Assembly (NCBI GenBank): GCA_903899985.1
Contig: CAIULL010000251.1
Location: 1-48,952 of the forward strand
Direction: 5' to 3'
Length of the DNA stretch: 48,952 bases
DNA from: an uncultured Schlesneria sp.
Lineage (GTDB): Bacteria; Planctomycetota; Planctomycetia; Planctomycetales; Planctomycetaceae
The position numbers and the translations under genes were made by a program. How positions within the stretch are numbered: position 1 is the first letter of the stretch; each line of letters starts with the position of its first letter. The notes under the pieces were generated by a model, which had not been told where the DNA came from, made no database searches, and saw nothing but the letters and a program-made list of their open reading frames with translations. Of the stretch, positions 26,086 through 37,175 are shown piece by piece.

Positions 26086-27993
26086 TCAATCAAAATCCGT
26101 CAGTTGTTTTGGCGCGCGTGCCGCACGCAAGGCATTCAAAACGGCGAGAAGATCGATGACTTCCTGGGCGATGGCACCAGAAATTGGCGGAAGAAGTCCA
26201 CTCGCGGCGAGAATCATGCCTCCCACGCTCAAAACCATCCCTCCCACCGCGCTTTCCAGCACGATCCGTCGCAACTGTTGACCGATATGTAATAGCTCGT
26301 CCACTTTGCTTAACGAACTATCCAGGATCACCGCATGAGCCGCTTCGGAGGTAATATCCGTGCTCCCTCCAAGCGCGATCCCAACGGTTGCGGCCGTTAA
26401 AGCAGGCGCATCATTGATCCCATCACCCACGAACACCGTCTTCGCGAGTCTGGTCTCGTTCCGGATCAGTTCGAGTTTTTGTTCTGGTGTCTGGCTGAAA
26501 TGGACCTCCTGAATTCCAATCAGATCGGCCAGATACCGCACTTCGGATTCACGGTCGCCCGAAACAATCATCACTTTTTGAAAATGATGTTTGGGAGATA
26601 AATGCTGGATAAAGGGGGCGCCATCCGCTCGGGGCTGGTCACGAAATCGGCAGGTGACGGGAATCTGATCATCAATAATGGCGATGCATTCCATGCCGGC
26701 CACCTGCAAAGGCAAGCTCTCTAGAATCTGAGTAATTCCTTCGTCGGAAGAGTGCCTGGCCAACTTGGCTCGACTGGTCACGCGCACACGGCGACCGGCG
26801 ACGACTCCGGTCAAGCCTTCCCCTGGCAGTTCGTGAACTTCACTGACGTCGTGCAGCGGCACGTGTCGTTCGCGCGCCAGAGTCATAATCGCCGAGGCGA
26901 GCGGATGCTTGGAATACCGTTCCAGGCTGCCCAGCAGCGACAGCGCTTCGTCTTTGCTGAGCCCGGGACCGGGGATGATCTCAGTCAGTGCTGGCCGTCC
27001 GTACGTCAACGTGCCGGTTTTATCGAAGATCGCAACTCGACAAGTCGCGATCCGTTCCAGAACGCTAGGATCACGAATAATAATTCCCCGGCGGGCTGCC
27101 AGCGAAATCGATCCGATGATCGCCACGGGAATCGCAATCAGCAGCGGGCAAGGGGTCGCAACGACTAATACGGCCAGAAACCGGGTGACGTTTCCACTGA
27201 GCCACCATGCGATCGCCGCCAGCGCGATCGCGAGCGGAGTGTAGAAGGCTCCGAGCGTATCACCGAGCCGTCTCATGCGAGGTCGATTTTCATCGGCCGC
27301 CTGCATCACTTTCATCACTTGAGCGTAACGGGAATCGACCGCCAGCTTGTCCGATCGGATCGTCAGGGCGGCTTCACCGTTCATCGCGCCGGACAGGACC
27401 ATGGAACCCGCCGACTTTGGCATCAGGTAGGGTTCACCCGTCAGAAACGCCTCGTCCATCGAGCCATTTCCCGCCACGACGGTTCCGTCTACGGGACAAA
27501 TCTCGTGCGGAAACACCACCAGCGTGTCACCAATCACAACTTGATCGACAGTGATGTCCTGAATCACTTCCCCGGACTTGCGATGAGCCTTCGTCGGCAT
27601 CCGACGGGCCAGAGCATCCAGTACAGACGACGCGCTTTTGACGGCAAATGCTTCCAGTGCCTCACCGCCAGACAGCATCAGGACGACAAGCGTTCCCGCA
27701 AGATATTCTCCCAACAGAATCGATGTAATGATCGATAACCCTGCAAGCAGGTCCGAACCAAACTCAAAATGAACCAGTTTCCAAAGCAGTTCGGCGACCA
27801 GAGGCAACCCGCCAAAAACAAGTGCGACGATCAATGGCCAGTCCATCAGCCTGAGAGGGCCGACCATGGCCAAACCGCTCGTCGTGAATCTCAGAGAAAG
27901 ATGAACGACGATGGCGATCGATGCCAACAGCGCAATCCACTTATCGAAGTAATGTTCATCGTGCATGGGAACCGGACCAGGGGTGGATGGCAT
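26086..27993 (-). CDS. Heavy-metal P1B-type ATPase with a TPCP membrane motif
   Basis: 635-residue ion pump of the inner membrane. Seen: no N-terminal HMA metal-binding domain; membrane helices at about 20-75 and 80-110; actuator TGEP (185-188); membrane helix with TPCPLL (280-285) in the place of the usual CPC; phosphorylation site DKTGTLT (D324); SKHP (361-364, the P1B HP dipeptide); GEGLTG (391-396); hinge GDGINDAP (523-530). Metal specificity in P1B pumps tracks the residues around this intramembrane proline: CPC is typical of Cu or Zn/Cd/Pb pumps and SPC of Co/Fe pumps, while TPC is rarer and its substrate (nickel, iron or manganese have been proposed for such pumps) is not settled. It is 90 bp downstream of the glucan synthase gene on the same strand; no metal regulator is nearby. 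Confidence 0.88.
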   Translation of the reverse strand: MPSTPGPVPMHDEHYFDKWIALLASIAIVVHLSLRFTTSGLAMVGPLRLMDWPLIVALVFGGLPLVAELLWKLVHFEFGSDLLAGLSIITSILLGEYLAGTLVVLMLSGGEALEAFAVKSASSVLDALARRMPTKAHRKSGEVIQDITVDQVVIGDTLVVFPHEICPVDGTVVAGNGSMDEAFLTGEPYLMPKSAGSMVLSGAMNGEAALTIRSDKLAVDSRYAQVMKVMQAADENRPRMRRLGDTLGAFYTPLAIALAAIAWWLSGNVTRFLAVLVVATPCPLLIAIPVAIIGSISLAARRGIIIRDPSVLERIATCRVAIFDKTGTLTYGRPALTEIIPGPGLSKDEALSLLGSLERYSKHPLASAIMTLARERHVPLHDVSEVHELPGEGLTGVVAGRRVRVTSRAKLARHSSDEGITQILESLPLQVAGMECIAIIDDQIPVTCRFRDQPRADGAPFIQHLSPKHHFQKVMIVSGDRESEVRYLADLIGIQEVHFSQTPEQKLELIRNETRLAKTVFVGDGINDAPALTAATVGIALGGSTDITSEAAHAVILDSSLSKVDELLHIGQQLRRIVLESAVGGMVLSVGGMILAASGLLPPISGAIAQEVIDLLAVLNALRAARAPKQLTDFD

Positions 27994-28082
27994 GCGATGT
28001 TTTTTCCAATCGCGTCAGAGGGCTCGTGAAACAATCGATCACTAAGTTTATAGCGGCTGATGTTTGTCGTGACGAACGTGAA

Positions 28083-31000
28083 CTAACCCAATTCAACTTC
28101 AACCTGGTGACTGCGCCGGTCGTCGCTGAGCGCAATCAGACAATCATTCTGATCCACACCATCAAGCGTGACTCGTTTCACGGATCGACTCGGTTCGGGT
28201 TGCAGAACCGTGATGCGATAAAAGGTCTCTCGGAAGCGGTACTGGATCGTGTACGACTTCCAGTCGGCGTGAAGACAAGGGGCAATTCGCAGCTTGTCCA
28301 CTTCCAGATGCAATCCAAGCAGTGATTCAGTAATCAAGCGGTACATCCAGCCGGCAGAACCGGTGTACCACGTCCAGCCGCCTCGTCCAATATGAGGGGC
28401 GACTGCGTAAACATCAGCGGCAACGACATACGGTTCAACCTTGTAGACGGCGATCTGTTCAGAAGTCGAACCGTGATTGACAGGGTTGATCAACGAGAAC
28501 AATTCCCAGGCTCGTTTGTGGTCACCGAGTTCGGCAAAGGCCATCACGGTCCAGATTGCGGCGTGAGTGTACTGGCCTCCGTTCTCGCGGACTCCGGGAA
28601 CGTAGCCCTTGATATATCCCGGATCGAGTGCCGAATGATCGAACGGCGGATCGAACAGCTGAATCAGACCACTGTCGCGTCGCACGAGCCGTCGATCAAC
28701 GGCGTCCATCGCCATTCGTGATCGAGCGGGGTCACCCGCTTTCGCCAGGATGGACCAGCTTTGAGGGAGCGAGTCGATCTGGCATTCGATATTCGTCGCC
28801 GATCCAAGCGGCTCGCCATTATCAAAGTAAGCACGTCGATACCATTCGCCATCCCAGGCGTGCTCTTCGATATTTCGAATCAATTTTGCCGCCTCGGTTT
28901 CGCAGCGTTCCGCAAAATTCAAATCACTCCGTGCCCGCGCAATCTTGGAAAACTTCTGCAAAATGTCGTAAAGGAAGAACGCGAGCCAGACGCTTTCCCC
29001 GTTCCCCTTTTCACCGACCAGATTCATGCCGTCATTCCAATCACCACAACCGATTAACGGAAGTCCATGGGCTCCGAACGACAGTCCATTGACGATCGAG
29101 CGAACACAGTGCTCATAAAGCGTTGCCGATTCGTTCGATCGCGTGGGAAGATCGTAATAGGCATCTTCATCCGGCTTAACGGGACGACCTTCGATAAACG
29201 GAACGACTTCGTCCAGAACTCCCGTATCGCCCGTTCCCATCACGTATCGACAGGCAATCAGCGGCAACCAGAGAAAGTCATCTGAAAAGTGAGTTCGGAC
29301 TCCCCTCCCCTGCGGTGGGTGCCACCAGTGCTGGACGTCCCCTTCCCCAAACTGATGCCCGGCACAAGTCAGCAGATGCTCGCGTATCAATCGGGGTTCG
29401 GTGTGGATCAGCGCCGCAACATCCTGCAATTGATCGCGAAAACCAATCGCTCCGCCTGATTGATAGAATCCGCTTCGCGCCCAGAACCGGGAGGATAACG
29501 TCTGATACAACAGCCAGCCGTTGGCCATCAAGTTGAGCGCCGGATCTGGGGTTTCCACACGAACAGCGCCGAGCGTGTGGTTCCAAAGCCCCCAGACCGA
29601 TTCCAAAGCATGTCTCGCCGGCTCATGGCCCCGAAACCGCTGGACCAGCGTACGGACATCGTCAATGTCCCGCCCCACTCCCATCGTGAATACGATTTCC
29701 CGTTCACGGTTGTCGGCCAGTTCGAAAGAAACCTGCATCGCGGCACAAGGGTCCAGACCCGCGCCAACCTTCCCCGAAAGCCGCATGCGGGACATTGCAG
29801 CCGGCTTCGTGGAATTTCCGTTCCGTCCAAGGAATTCTGCTCGATCTCCCGTCACACTTCGTATGGGATCACTCACGTCGATGAAGGCGATCCGTTCGGA
29901 AAATTCGATGCTGTAGGGATTGCGTGCAACCAATGCTCCGCACTTTGGATCGACTTCGGTCACGACGTGCATCAGAGACTTGGATCGCATTTCTGCCAAT
30001 ACCCATTCAGAATATGCGGTTGCCGACAGTCGTCGCGATCGGCCCGAGGTGTTTTTAACCTTGAGAACGGCGAACTTGATCGGAGCGTCAGTCGCGACAT
30101 AGATCCAGAGTTCCGATGTAATACCGTTTTCGGTGTACTCGAAGACGCTGTATCCAAATCCGTGCCGGCAAACGTAAGGCCTGGTACCGCGAGCGGGCTG
30201 TGGCGTCGGTGACCAGTAGTACCCGCTCTCTTCGTCACGAAGGTAAAACGCTTCCCCGCTGACGTCCGACACAGGATCGTTATTCCACGGAGTCAGTCGA
30301 AATTCATGAGCGTTCAGTCCCCAGGTATAGGCTCCGCCACTTTCGGAAATCACGGTCCCGAAATTCGGATTCGCAATCACATTGACCCATGGTGCCGGTG
30401 TGACCTGGCCTGGTTCGAGACGGATGACGTATTCACGTCCGTCCGTCGTGAATCCACCGAATCCATTAAAAAACAGCAGATCTCGCGACGAAGTTTCGAC
30501 ATTCGGCATGACATCCATTCGACGCAACCGGCTGGGCAAAAGCTCGGCAACCCGCACGTCGGTACGTGCTCGACGTTCAACCTGCTCGGCCAGCGTTCCA
30601 TCGGTATCAACGATGATGACTCGAGCGACGGTTTGAAACAGGATGCGATCTTCGTCCGACATCTGTTCAGCGCGACGAACGAAAATTCCGCCTGGTCGGT
30701 CGAGTGTTTGAACGCCGATCCCGGCTGAAATCACCCCGATGATCAGATCCTGCAAAACCTGCCGATAACCGGACGAGTCTTCGTTCCAGATCACAAGATC
30801 AACGGCGAGGCCCTTCAGTCTCCAGTAGGCTTGCGCCTGGACAACCTGTCGAACAAGGTCGATCTTCTCGGCGTTTGAGATCCGCAAAAGCACGATGGGT
30901 AAGTCGCCCGAGATGCCATAGCCCCAAAGTCCCGATTGTCCTCGCAGATTCTTTGCCAGAATCGTTGAATTTGCTCGACGGGCAGAAGTGGCGTAAATGA

Positions 31001-34000
31001 CTGAACTGGCCAGCCGACCGAACAACTGAGCATCCGATTCACTGGAATTGAGCTGCCGCAGCAAAACCTGCCCATGAGTCCAGGCCATATCGAATACGCG
31101 GTCGGCAAGATGTCGATCGTGATATTTGTCGATCAGTGTCAAAGCCCCATCACGCGACTCAGACATGCCGACGACAAGATCAATGATCACCGCTTCGTCA
31201 GGTGCCAGCGAGATTCGTCGGCGGATGGCAGCGATCGGGTCGAGGACCGAGCCATCACTGTTAGTCAGGTTTCCAGAACGCCCCATGGCCAGCGGAGCTG
31301 CCGTTGTGCGGTTCCGACCGATGAATTTGGATCGATCTGTTTCGTACGAAGCATCGCCGACCGACGGCCCGCGCACGTCCAGAATATGCATCATCCAGGG
31401 GGGCTTTTCCTGATGCGATCGAGGCCTGCGGGTACAGAGAATCGCCTGTCGTTGTTCGAGGATTTCGGTCTGAACGAACAGATTTGAAAACGCCGGGTGC
31501 GTCGCGTCGGAATTCACGGCGGCAAGCACGACCTCTGCATAGCTTGTCAATTCGATCGTCCGGATGACCTTTGAACGATTCACGATCGTCGTACGACGAA
31601 TTTCAATGTCATCTTCGGGCGAAACGGCAATCTCGGTATGAAGTTTGATCAGGCTGTCTCGACGCCGGAATTCGGCTCGTGCCTGTGAGAAAATCGCCTC
31701 GTAACGTTTGGTTGGTTGAAGTGTCGGTTGATGCGATGTCGACCAGACTTCGCCGCTGTTGACATCGCGGAGATAGCAGAAGATTCCGGTGCTGTCGCGT
31801 GTGCTGTCTTCGCGCCAACGATTGACGGCAAGATCTTTCCACTGGCTATATCCCCCTCCACTGTTCGTCACCATGACATGGTAGCGGCCGTTCGACAGCA
31901 GATGAACTTCGGGGCCTGGAGTGTTCGGTGTCGTAAAGACACGAATCAGCGACTCGCGATCACCAACTGGCGGACGATCGGATGAGACCTCACTCGCGTG
32001 CGGAAAACACGGAAGCGCTTGTGGAATTCGCTCTTGCAACAACAGATCCGTTGCCTGGAATTCCGGGTCTGATTCGAACCGTTTTTGCATCGGGCGATTG
32101 AGCAGCACGTAGGCCAGCGAAAGAAATGTCATCCCCTGATGATGAGCCATATAAGACTGCACGACCGCGTACGATTGTCCCCTGGACAACCGCGATGGCG
32201 TGTAATCAACAGCCTCGTGAAATCCATATGTTCCCTGAAAGCCTTTGACGGTCATGACCTGCAGGTTGGCGCAGGCCTTTCTCGGGGCCACCATCAAGCC
32301 CATCGCAGCAGCGTAAGGGGCGATGACCAGATCGTCCGCCAGACCTCGCTTGAACCCCAGACCCGGTACACCAAACGCCCGATATTGATAATTCAACTGT
32401 GCGTCGGTCGCCTGATAACCCGATTCCGAAACACCCCAGGGGACTCCCCGCTGTTTCCCATATTGGATCTGGCGGTCAATTACGGCATGATAGGTCTGAT
32501 CAAGCAGGGTGTTGTCATATGTTGGCATGACCAGTAACGGCATCAGGTATTCGAACATGGAACCACTCCATGACAGCAATGTCTGTTGACCGTGCAACGT
32601 CGTCAGTGACCGCCCCAAAGCGAACCAGTGTTCCTGTTCAAGCCGTCCCTGGGCGATTCCGACAAAGCTCGCCAGCCGCGCCTCCGATGCAAGCAGGTCA
32701 TAAAAACTGCCGTCACGCCGCATCTCACTGACGTTAAACCCAATCGCCAAAAGACGACGTCGAGGGTCGTATAAAAAGTCGTATTCAATATCGGCGAACT
32801 CGCGGCACTGATCCGCACGTTCATCGATATCCAGCAGGACTCGATTCGCCTGCTGGATCGATGCATGCAGGAGTTCTCGTAACTGAATCAGCCATGTCAG
32901 TTCGGCTGGTTCAAGCGACTTGGCTTTCGGCACAATGGCCGAATTGGAAAGGGAATCGGGACCCAAGTCACCGCATTGATCATTAATGAATGGGCCTGCA
33001 ATCATCGCATCGATCTTCGGGAGCAACAGGCTCTCGAAGCCTGCGATGTCACGTAATGAGGGAATTTCGTCCAACTGTGTGAAAACCGCTTGCCATTCGC
33101 TGACCTGCTGAAATCCGTTGGCTGATCCGTACGGTTTTACGCTCGGCAATGTCGTCGAATGGGTCAACCACAAAGCGTTGGACGAGAGATCGGCAAGCTG
33201 ATCAAGACATTGTTGTTCGAGATCTCGCACGACCACGACGACAGGGTTTTGATCGATATCCGACGAGCCCTTCAGAAACTTGGCCGCGGCGCTCTGGATC
33301 TCTTGCAACAACTCGCACGATGTCGTGAGCTTCTGCGTAACGGGGATTTTAGTATTGTTTCGACGCAAGAGGATCATCAGCTCATCATCCGATCGAAGAT
33401 CGCGATGGGGCGGTGTGACGGTGGCATCGTTCGACGGTACGACTGAATCGGAAGATAGCCCGAAACGCGATCGAGCGGCCTTTTCCTTCTTTCCGTTTAC
33501 ATCAGCCTCAAGGATTTGAAGCGTCATCGGTAACGACTTCCAAAACCCAGATGAGATCAGCTTATTATCACCCAGCTCGATAAGTCCGCGACGTAACGTC
33601 AACAGGTGACCCGATAGATTTCCACTGTCGACGGCAGAGACGTATTTGGGAAAGAGCGGTTGCAGCGAACGGGTGTCGTACCAATTCAAAAAATGACCGT
33701 GAAATCGTTCAAGTCGGCCCATCGATCGCATGACATTGCTGGTCCGATCAAGCAATTGTCGAGACGTAATAAAGCCAAAGTCATAGGCAGCAAGATTCGC
33801 CAACAGCGAGAGACCAATATTGGTCGGTGATGTCCGATGAGCGACGACGGGTGTGGGAAATTCCTGAAAGTTATCAGGCGGCAACCAATTGTCTTCCGGT
33901 CCGACAAATTTTTGAAAAAATCGCCAGGTCTTCCGAGCCAGACCGTGCAGAAATAACGTCTGCTCAACGTCGAGCACGTCGTTTCGTTTTGGAATGGGCT

Positions 34001-37000
34001 GGCTGATTTTCCAGGCGATAAAGGGAGCCATCATCCAGGCCACAAGTATCGGCGCAGCGATCCAAAGCGATTCACGGCGAAAACCCATCAAAATTCCGCC
34101 GACAACGATCGACAATATCGGTGCAATCCACATTGTCCGATACCAGTCAACCACCCCCCCCGTTCTTTCGCGTTCGGCGTCGCTGGAGGTCTTCCATTCA
34201 AGCATCCGCCGGTGCGTCCAAACTCCCCGGACAATCGTTCGCACAATTGCATCAAGACTGAAACAGGCCTCGTAGGGAAGAAAGGCGATGGTCAACGCCG
34301 ATTGCATCAGGCTGGTGCCGAAGGAATTGAACGACCTTCGCAAATGCATGGCGAGCGGAAGTTCCGCCGCTTTTCGAAACGATGCCACGAATGACACACA
34401 GAGCGAGGGGATCAACATAATCCCGACGACAACCGCCGTCACGAATCCAGGTCGTGTCAGGTCGAACCAGGCCAGGATCAATATCAGAATGACGGCGAAT
34501 GGAACAACACTTCGTCGCAGGTTATCCAGAATTTTCCAGCGAGAAAGGAGGCTGATGGGATTGCCGCTTGATGGCAACAACCATCCAGCGATTTGCCAGT
34601 CGCCTCGAATCCAACGGTGCCGCCGACTGACATCGGACTGATAACTGGAGGGAAAACTTTCAAAGACGCAGATGTCACTCACCAGCCCAGATCGAGCATA
34701 GCAACCTTCCAGCAAATCGTGACTGAGAATTCGATTTTCCGGAAATCGCCCGTCGACAGTCGCCGAAAACACATCGACGTCGTAGATCCCTTTGCCGATG
34801 AACGAGCCTTCGCGGAAAACGTCCTGGTACACGTCTGAGATTGCGCGTGTATACGGGTCAATGCCGGGTTCACCGCCAAACAGTTCCAGAAACCAGGAGG
34901 GCCTCGTTTTCTCGAATCGGACTGCAACCCCGGGTTGCAGGATCCCGTAACCTTCAACGACGATGTTCCGACGGGGATCGAGCTGAGCCCGATTAAGTGG
35001 ATGGGCCATCGTTCCCACAAGTTGTCTGGCCGCGTCGCGCGGCAGCAGAGTGTCGGTATCAAGTGTGATGACATACTTCACGTCAGTCAGCAGCGCGACA
35101 TCACCCACAACCAGCGAAAATCCATCGGTCGAGCCCTGCAGTAAAAGCTTGTTAAGTTCGCCAAGTTTCCCTCGCTTTCGCTCATAGCCCATCCAGACCT
35201 GTTCCTGGGGGTTCCAGCGACGCGGCCGATGTAACAGGAAAAAGAGATCGGTCGGTAACGAATCAGTATCGTCTCCGTTGTTCTGGCATTCCGCTTGATC
35301 GCGATATTTCGCATTGAGAGATTCAATCCCCGCGCCGGCCAAAGCGATTAAGGCGTCGTCTTCGGGCAGGACCTGCTCGACCGCGTCGCGGACATCTGTC
35401 AGTAAACAGAAACGCAAGTGAGGATCGCGATTTGCAAGATAGCGAACTTCAAGTCCTTCCAAAAGTCGTTTCACACCGTCATGCGTGACCAGCATCGTGG
35501 GAACTACCGCGAGAGCACTGCATTCCACGGGAATTCCCTCAGAAAAATCCATTCGCGGCAAACGATTCGGCCTGACGAACATCGTCGTCAACCAGTTCAC
35601 CAGCCCAACCCCCAGATGAGTCGCGCTGACGAAGAGAAGCGCGGCGACAAACCATAAGCCGAACCGCTGACCGTGAAGGATTGTCGTTCGTTCTAAAACC
35701 CCAGCGGTCACCAGAGTTGAAATCAGGCCGATCCCACCGACATAGAATAAAAGAGGCTGCTTGCTTACCAATTGTGCCGCAAAGGTAACGATGGAATGAC
35801 GCATTTGAGCTGCGCGTTCCAGTTGGGGCAGTCCCTTGTCAACGAGATAGAACCCGACATGTGACTTCCGATCTGATGCTCCTTTTTCTAATTCCGATCG
35901 TCGCGCCAGGTGAATTGCTTTTGCCGCAACGTCGTGTTCGGAAAGCGGACTTCGCTTGGCCATGGCTTCGATCACGTGACGATATTGGTCGCGCGTGCTG
36001 AAATCCATGTTTGAATAGACACCAGCCGGATCATCCCGCAACGAATGCTCGACGACACTCAATCCTTCAACGAAATCGCGCCAGTCAATCGCTTCGAGTT
36101 CACGCAAACTGTTAATGCTGTTACCAATCGAAACCTGATCGACCGCCTGCTGATGTCCTTCGATCTGAACCATATTTTCAATGGTTTGCCCGTTTTCCGC
36201 CAACCGCTGCTCGACCCAGGTGAGTGGAAATGCGAGTGCCGGACTTTGGCGTTGAAGTCGCCGCGCCAGTTCCGCCACAAACGCACTGGAAAGAACAGGA
36301 TTCGGTCTCGCCATATCGGCCAGGCACAGCACCAGATCTTTAGGCGAGGTCTCGACACATTGAATGAACTGATCGGCCCAGTGAGCGGCCGAGTCACGAT
36401 CAAGGCGACCCGTCGCGATTCTTGCGGCGACGCGACGCAAATTCTCGATGAGCGCCTGCCGCATCATGATCGGCACGGCCCAGAGCTCACCCAACTTGAG
36501 CGGTCGCCGTCGCTGATAGGCCGCCACATACGTCCGCAGAGTTTCAGCATCGATCCTTCCATCAACGTGCGAAATCAATTCGAGCGCCAGATCGTAGACG
36601 CAGGGATATCCCGCGGAAGGACCGTTCATCAGCCGAGGCAGATCTCGGCTGTACTTGGTCGGCAGATGTCGTCGAGCGGTCCGGATCTGCTCTTCGATCA
36701 AATAGTAGTTGTCGAGCAACCACTCCCCCGCCGGCACGATGTGTCGATCATGCTGCACAGCATCGAGCATCAACTTGTAAGCTTCTCGCAGAATGTTCTG
36801 GTTATCGGTCAGCCGAACCAGCAACCGGTCTGGTCCCGACCGAGGGTCGATTTCATGCCATGCGGCCAGCGTCTCGGCATGTTCCTCTAACTGGCTTAGA
36901 CTGAATAACTCTGAGCGTAAGGGTAAGTCGTTTCCAAATTCCCGGAAAAGACCATCAACGCCGATCCTTGCTTTTAAACGCTCGATTCCCTGGCGAATCG

Positions 37001-37019
37001 TCTTGCTGCGCAGCTTCAA
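28083..37019 (-). CDS. Cyclic beta-1,2-glucan synthase-like protein (GT84-GH94, NdvB/Cgs-type)
   Basis: 2978 residues, the length of Cgs/NdvB proteins. In order: N-terminal cytoplasmic region (1-410); membrane helices (about 415-480); a processive glycosyltransferase domain with LDTDT (D654, D656) and RHRWIRGDW (about 800); two more membrane clusters (about 835-885 and 963-1003); a glycoamylase-like domain with WGVSESGYQATD (about 1520) and a VQSYMAHHQGMT segment; two GH94-type sugar-binding domains (about 1740-2000 and 2240-2500); and a C-terminal GH94 phosphorylase-like domain with DWNDGMN (D2660, D2663) and GGQYTHAAIW. In known enzymes the GT part extends beta-1,2-glucan from UDP-glucose and the GH94 part sets chain length before cyclisation. 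The product would be a periplasmic glucan; here this is inference. Start is TTG 37019 with AGAGGA seven bases upstream. Confidence 0.88.
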   Translation of the reverse strand: MKLRSKTIRQGIERLKARIGVDGLFREFGNDLPLRSELFSLSQLEEHAETLAAWHEIDPRSGPDRLLVRLTDNQNILREAYKLMLDAVQHDRHIVPAGEWLLDNYYLIEEQIRTARRHLPTKYSRDLPRLMNGPSAGYPCVYDLALELISHVDGRIDAETLRTYVAAYQRRRPLKLGELWAVPIMMRQALIENLRRVAARIATGRLDRDSAAHWADQFIQCVETSPKDLVLCLADMARPNPVLSSAFVAELARRLQRQSPALAFPLTWVEQRLAENGQTIENMVQIEGHQQAVDQVSIGNSINSLRELEAIDWRDFVEGLSVVEHSLRDDPAGVYSNMDFSTRDQYRHVIEAMAKRSPLSEHDVAAKAIHLARRSELEKGASDRKSHVGFYLVDKGLPQLERAAQMRHSIVTFAAQLVSKQPLLFYVGGIGLISTLVTAGVLERTTILHGQRFGLWFVAALLFVSATHLGVGLVNWLTTMFVRPNRLPRMDFSEGIPVECSALAVVPTMLVTHDGVKRLLEGLEVRYLANRDPHLRFCLLTDVRDAVEQVLPEDDALIALAGAGIESLNAKYRDQAECQNNGDDTDSLPTDLFFLLHRPRRWNPQEQVWMGYERKRGKLGELNKLLLQGSTDGFSLVVGDVALLTDVKYVITLDTDTLLPRDAARQLVGTMAHPLNRAQLDPRRNIVVEGYGILQPGVAVRFEKTRPSWFLELFGGEPGIDPYTRAISDVYQDVFREGSFIGKGIYDVDVFSATVDGRFPENRILSHDLLEGCYARSGLVSDICVFESFPSSYQSDVSRRHRWIRGDWQIAGWLLPSSGNPISLLSRWKILDNLRRSVVPFAVILILILAWFDLTRPGFVTAVVVGIMLIPSLCVSFVASFRKAAELPLAMHLRRSFNSFGTSLMQSALTIAFLPYEACFSLDAIVRTIVRGVWTHRRMLEWKTSSDAERERTGGVVDWYRTMWIAPILSIVVGGILMGFRRESLWIAAPILVAWMMAPFIAWKISQPIPKRNDVLDVEQTLFLHGLARKTWRFFQKFVGPEDNWLPPDNFQEFPTPVVAHRTSPTNIGLSLLANLAAYDFGFITSRQLLDRTSNVMRSMGRLERFHGHFLNWYDTRSLQPLFPKYVSAVDSGNLSGHLLTLRRGLIELGDNKLISSGFWKSLPMTLQILEADVNGKKEKAARSRFGLSSDSVVPSNDATVTPPHRDLRSDDELMILLRRNNTKIPVTQKLTTSCELLQEIQSAAAKFLKGSSDIDQNPVVVVVRDLEQQCLDQLADLSSNALWLTHSTTLPSVKPYGSANGFQQVSEWQAVFTQLDEIPSLRDIAGFESLLLPKIDAMIAGPFINDQCGDLGPDSLSNSAIVPKAKSLEPAELTWLIQLRELLHASIQQANRVLLDIDERADQCREFADIEYDFLYDPRRRLLAIGFNVSEMRRDGSFYDLLASEARLASFVGIAQGRLEQEHWFALGRSLTTLHGQQTLLSWSGSMFEYLMPLLVMPTYDNTLLDQTYHAVIDRQIQYGKQRGVPWGVSESGYQATDAQLNYQYRAFGVPGLGFKRGLADDLVIAPYAAAMGLMVAPRKACANLQVMTVKGFQGTYGFHEAVDYTPSRLSRGQSYAVVQSYMAHHQGMTFLSLAYVLLNRPMQKRFESDPEFQATDLLLQERIPQALPCFPHASEVSSDRPPVGDRESLIRVFTTPNTPGPEVHLLSNGRYHVMVTNSGGGYSQWKDLAVNRWREDSTRDSTGIFCYLRDVNSGEVWSTSHQPTLQPTKRYEAIFSQARAEFRRRDSLIKLHTEIAVSPEDDIEIRRTTIVNRSKVIRTIELTSYAEVVLAAVNSDATHPAFSNLFVQTEILEQRQAILCTRRPRSHQEKPPWMMHILDVRGPSVGDASYETDRSKFIGRNRTTAAPLAMGRSGNLTNSDGSVLDPIAAIRRRISLAPDEAVIIDLVVGMSESRDGALTLIDKYHDRHLADRVFDMAWTHGQVLLRQLNSSESDAQLFGRLASSVIYATSARRANSTILAKNLRGQSGLWGYGISGDLPIVLLRISNAEKIDLVRQVVQAQAYWRLKGLAVDLVIWNEDSSGYRQVLQDLIIGVISAGIGVQTLDRPGGIFVRRAEQMSDEDRILFQTVARVIIVDTDGTLAEQVERRARTDVRVAELLPSRLRRMDVMPNVETSSRDLLFFNGFGGFTTDGREYVIRLEPGQVTPAPWVNVIANPNFGTVISESGGAYTWGLNAHEFRLTPWNNDPVSDVSGEAFYLRDEESGYYWSPTPQPARGTRPYVCRHGFGYSVFEYTENGITSELWIYVATDAPIKFAVLKVKNTSGRSRRLSATAYSEWVLAEMRSKSLMHVVTEVDPKCGALVARNPYSIEFSERIAFIDVSDPIRSVTGDRAEFLGRNGNSTKPAAMSRMRLSGKVGAGLDPCAAMQVSFELADNREREIVFTMGVGRDIDDVRTLVQRFRGHEPARHALESVWGLWNHTLGAVRVETPDPALNLMANGWLLYQTLSSRFWARSGFYQSGGAIGFRDQLQDVAALIHTEPRLIREHLLTCAGHQFGEGDVQHWWHPPQGRGVRTHFSDDFLWLPLIACRYVMGTGDTGVLDEVVPFIEGRPVKPDEDAYYDLPTRSNESATLYEHCVRSIVNGLSFGAHGLPLIGCGDWNDGMNLVGEKGNGESVWLAFFLYDILQKFSKIARARSDLNFAERCETEAAKLIRNIEEHAWDGEWYRRAYFDNGEPLGSATNIECQIDSLPQSWSILAKAGDPARSRMAMDAVDRRLVRRDSGLIQLFDPPFDHSALDPGYIKGYVPGVRENGGQYTHAAIWTVMAFAELGDHKRAWELFSLINPVNHGSTSEQIAVYKVEPYVVAADVYAVAPHIGRGGWTWYTGSAGWMYRLITESLLGLHLEVDKLRIAPCLHADWKSYTIQYRFRETFYRITVLQPEPSRSVKRVTLDGVDQNDCLIALSDDRRSHQVEVELG

Positions 37020-37059
37020 AGGTGATTCCTCTATTCAAAAAAATAATCGTTAACAGGCC

Positions 37060-37152
37060 GGGGACTGACGCATTTTCATGGCGATAAACACTGAACTCAT
37101 TTGAGTCACTCAAGCCTGACTCAATCTTTGCCCATGAAAATGGGCTGTCCCC
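37060..37152. repeat. 93-bp inverted-repeat element (MITE/REP-like)
   Basis: GGGGACTGACGCATTTTCATGG (37060-37081) is repeated inverted at 37131-37152 with about 17 of 22 positions matching (outer GGGGAC and inner CATTTTCATGG are identical). The ends resemble the GGGGACAG... termini of REP-type elements mobilised by RAYT-family transposases, as remembered; none is in the window. No coding capacity. It sits in the leader of the glucan synthase gene. Confidence 0.6.
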
Positions 37153-37175
37153 CTGCATTTCCCGTAAGCGATTAC

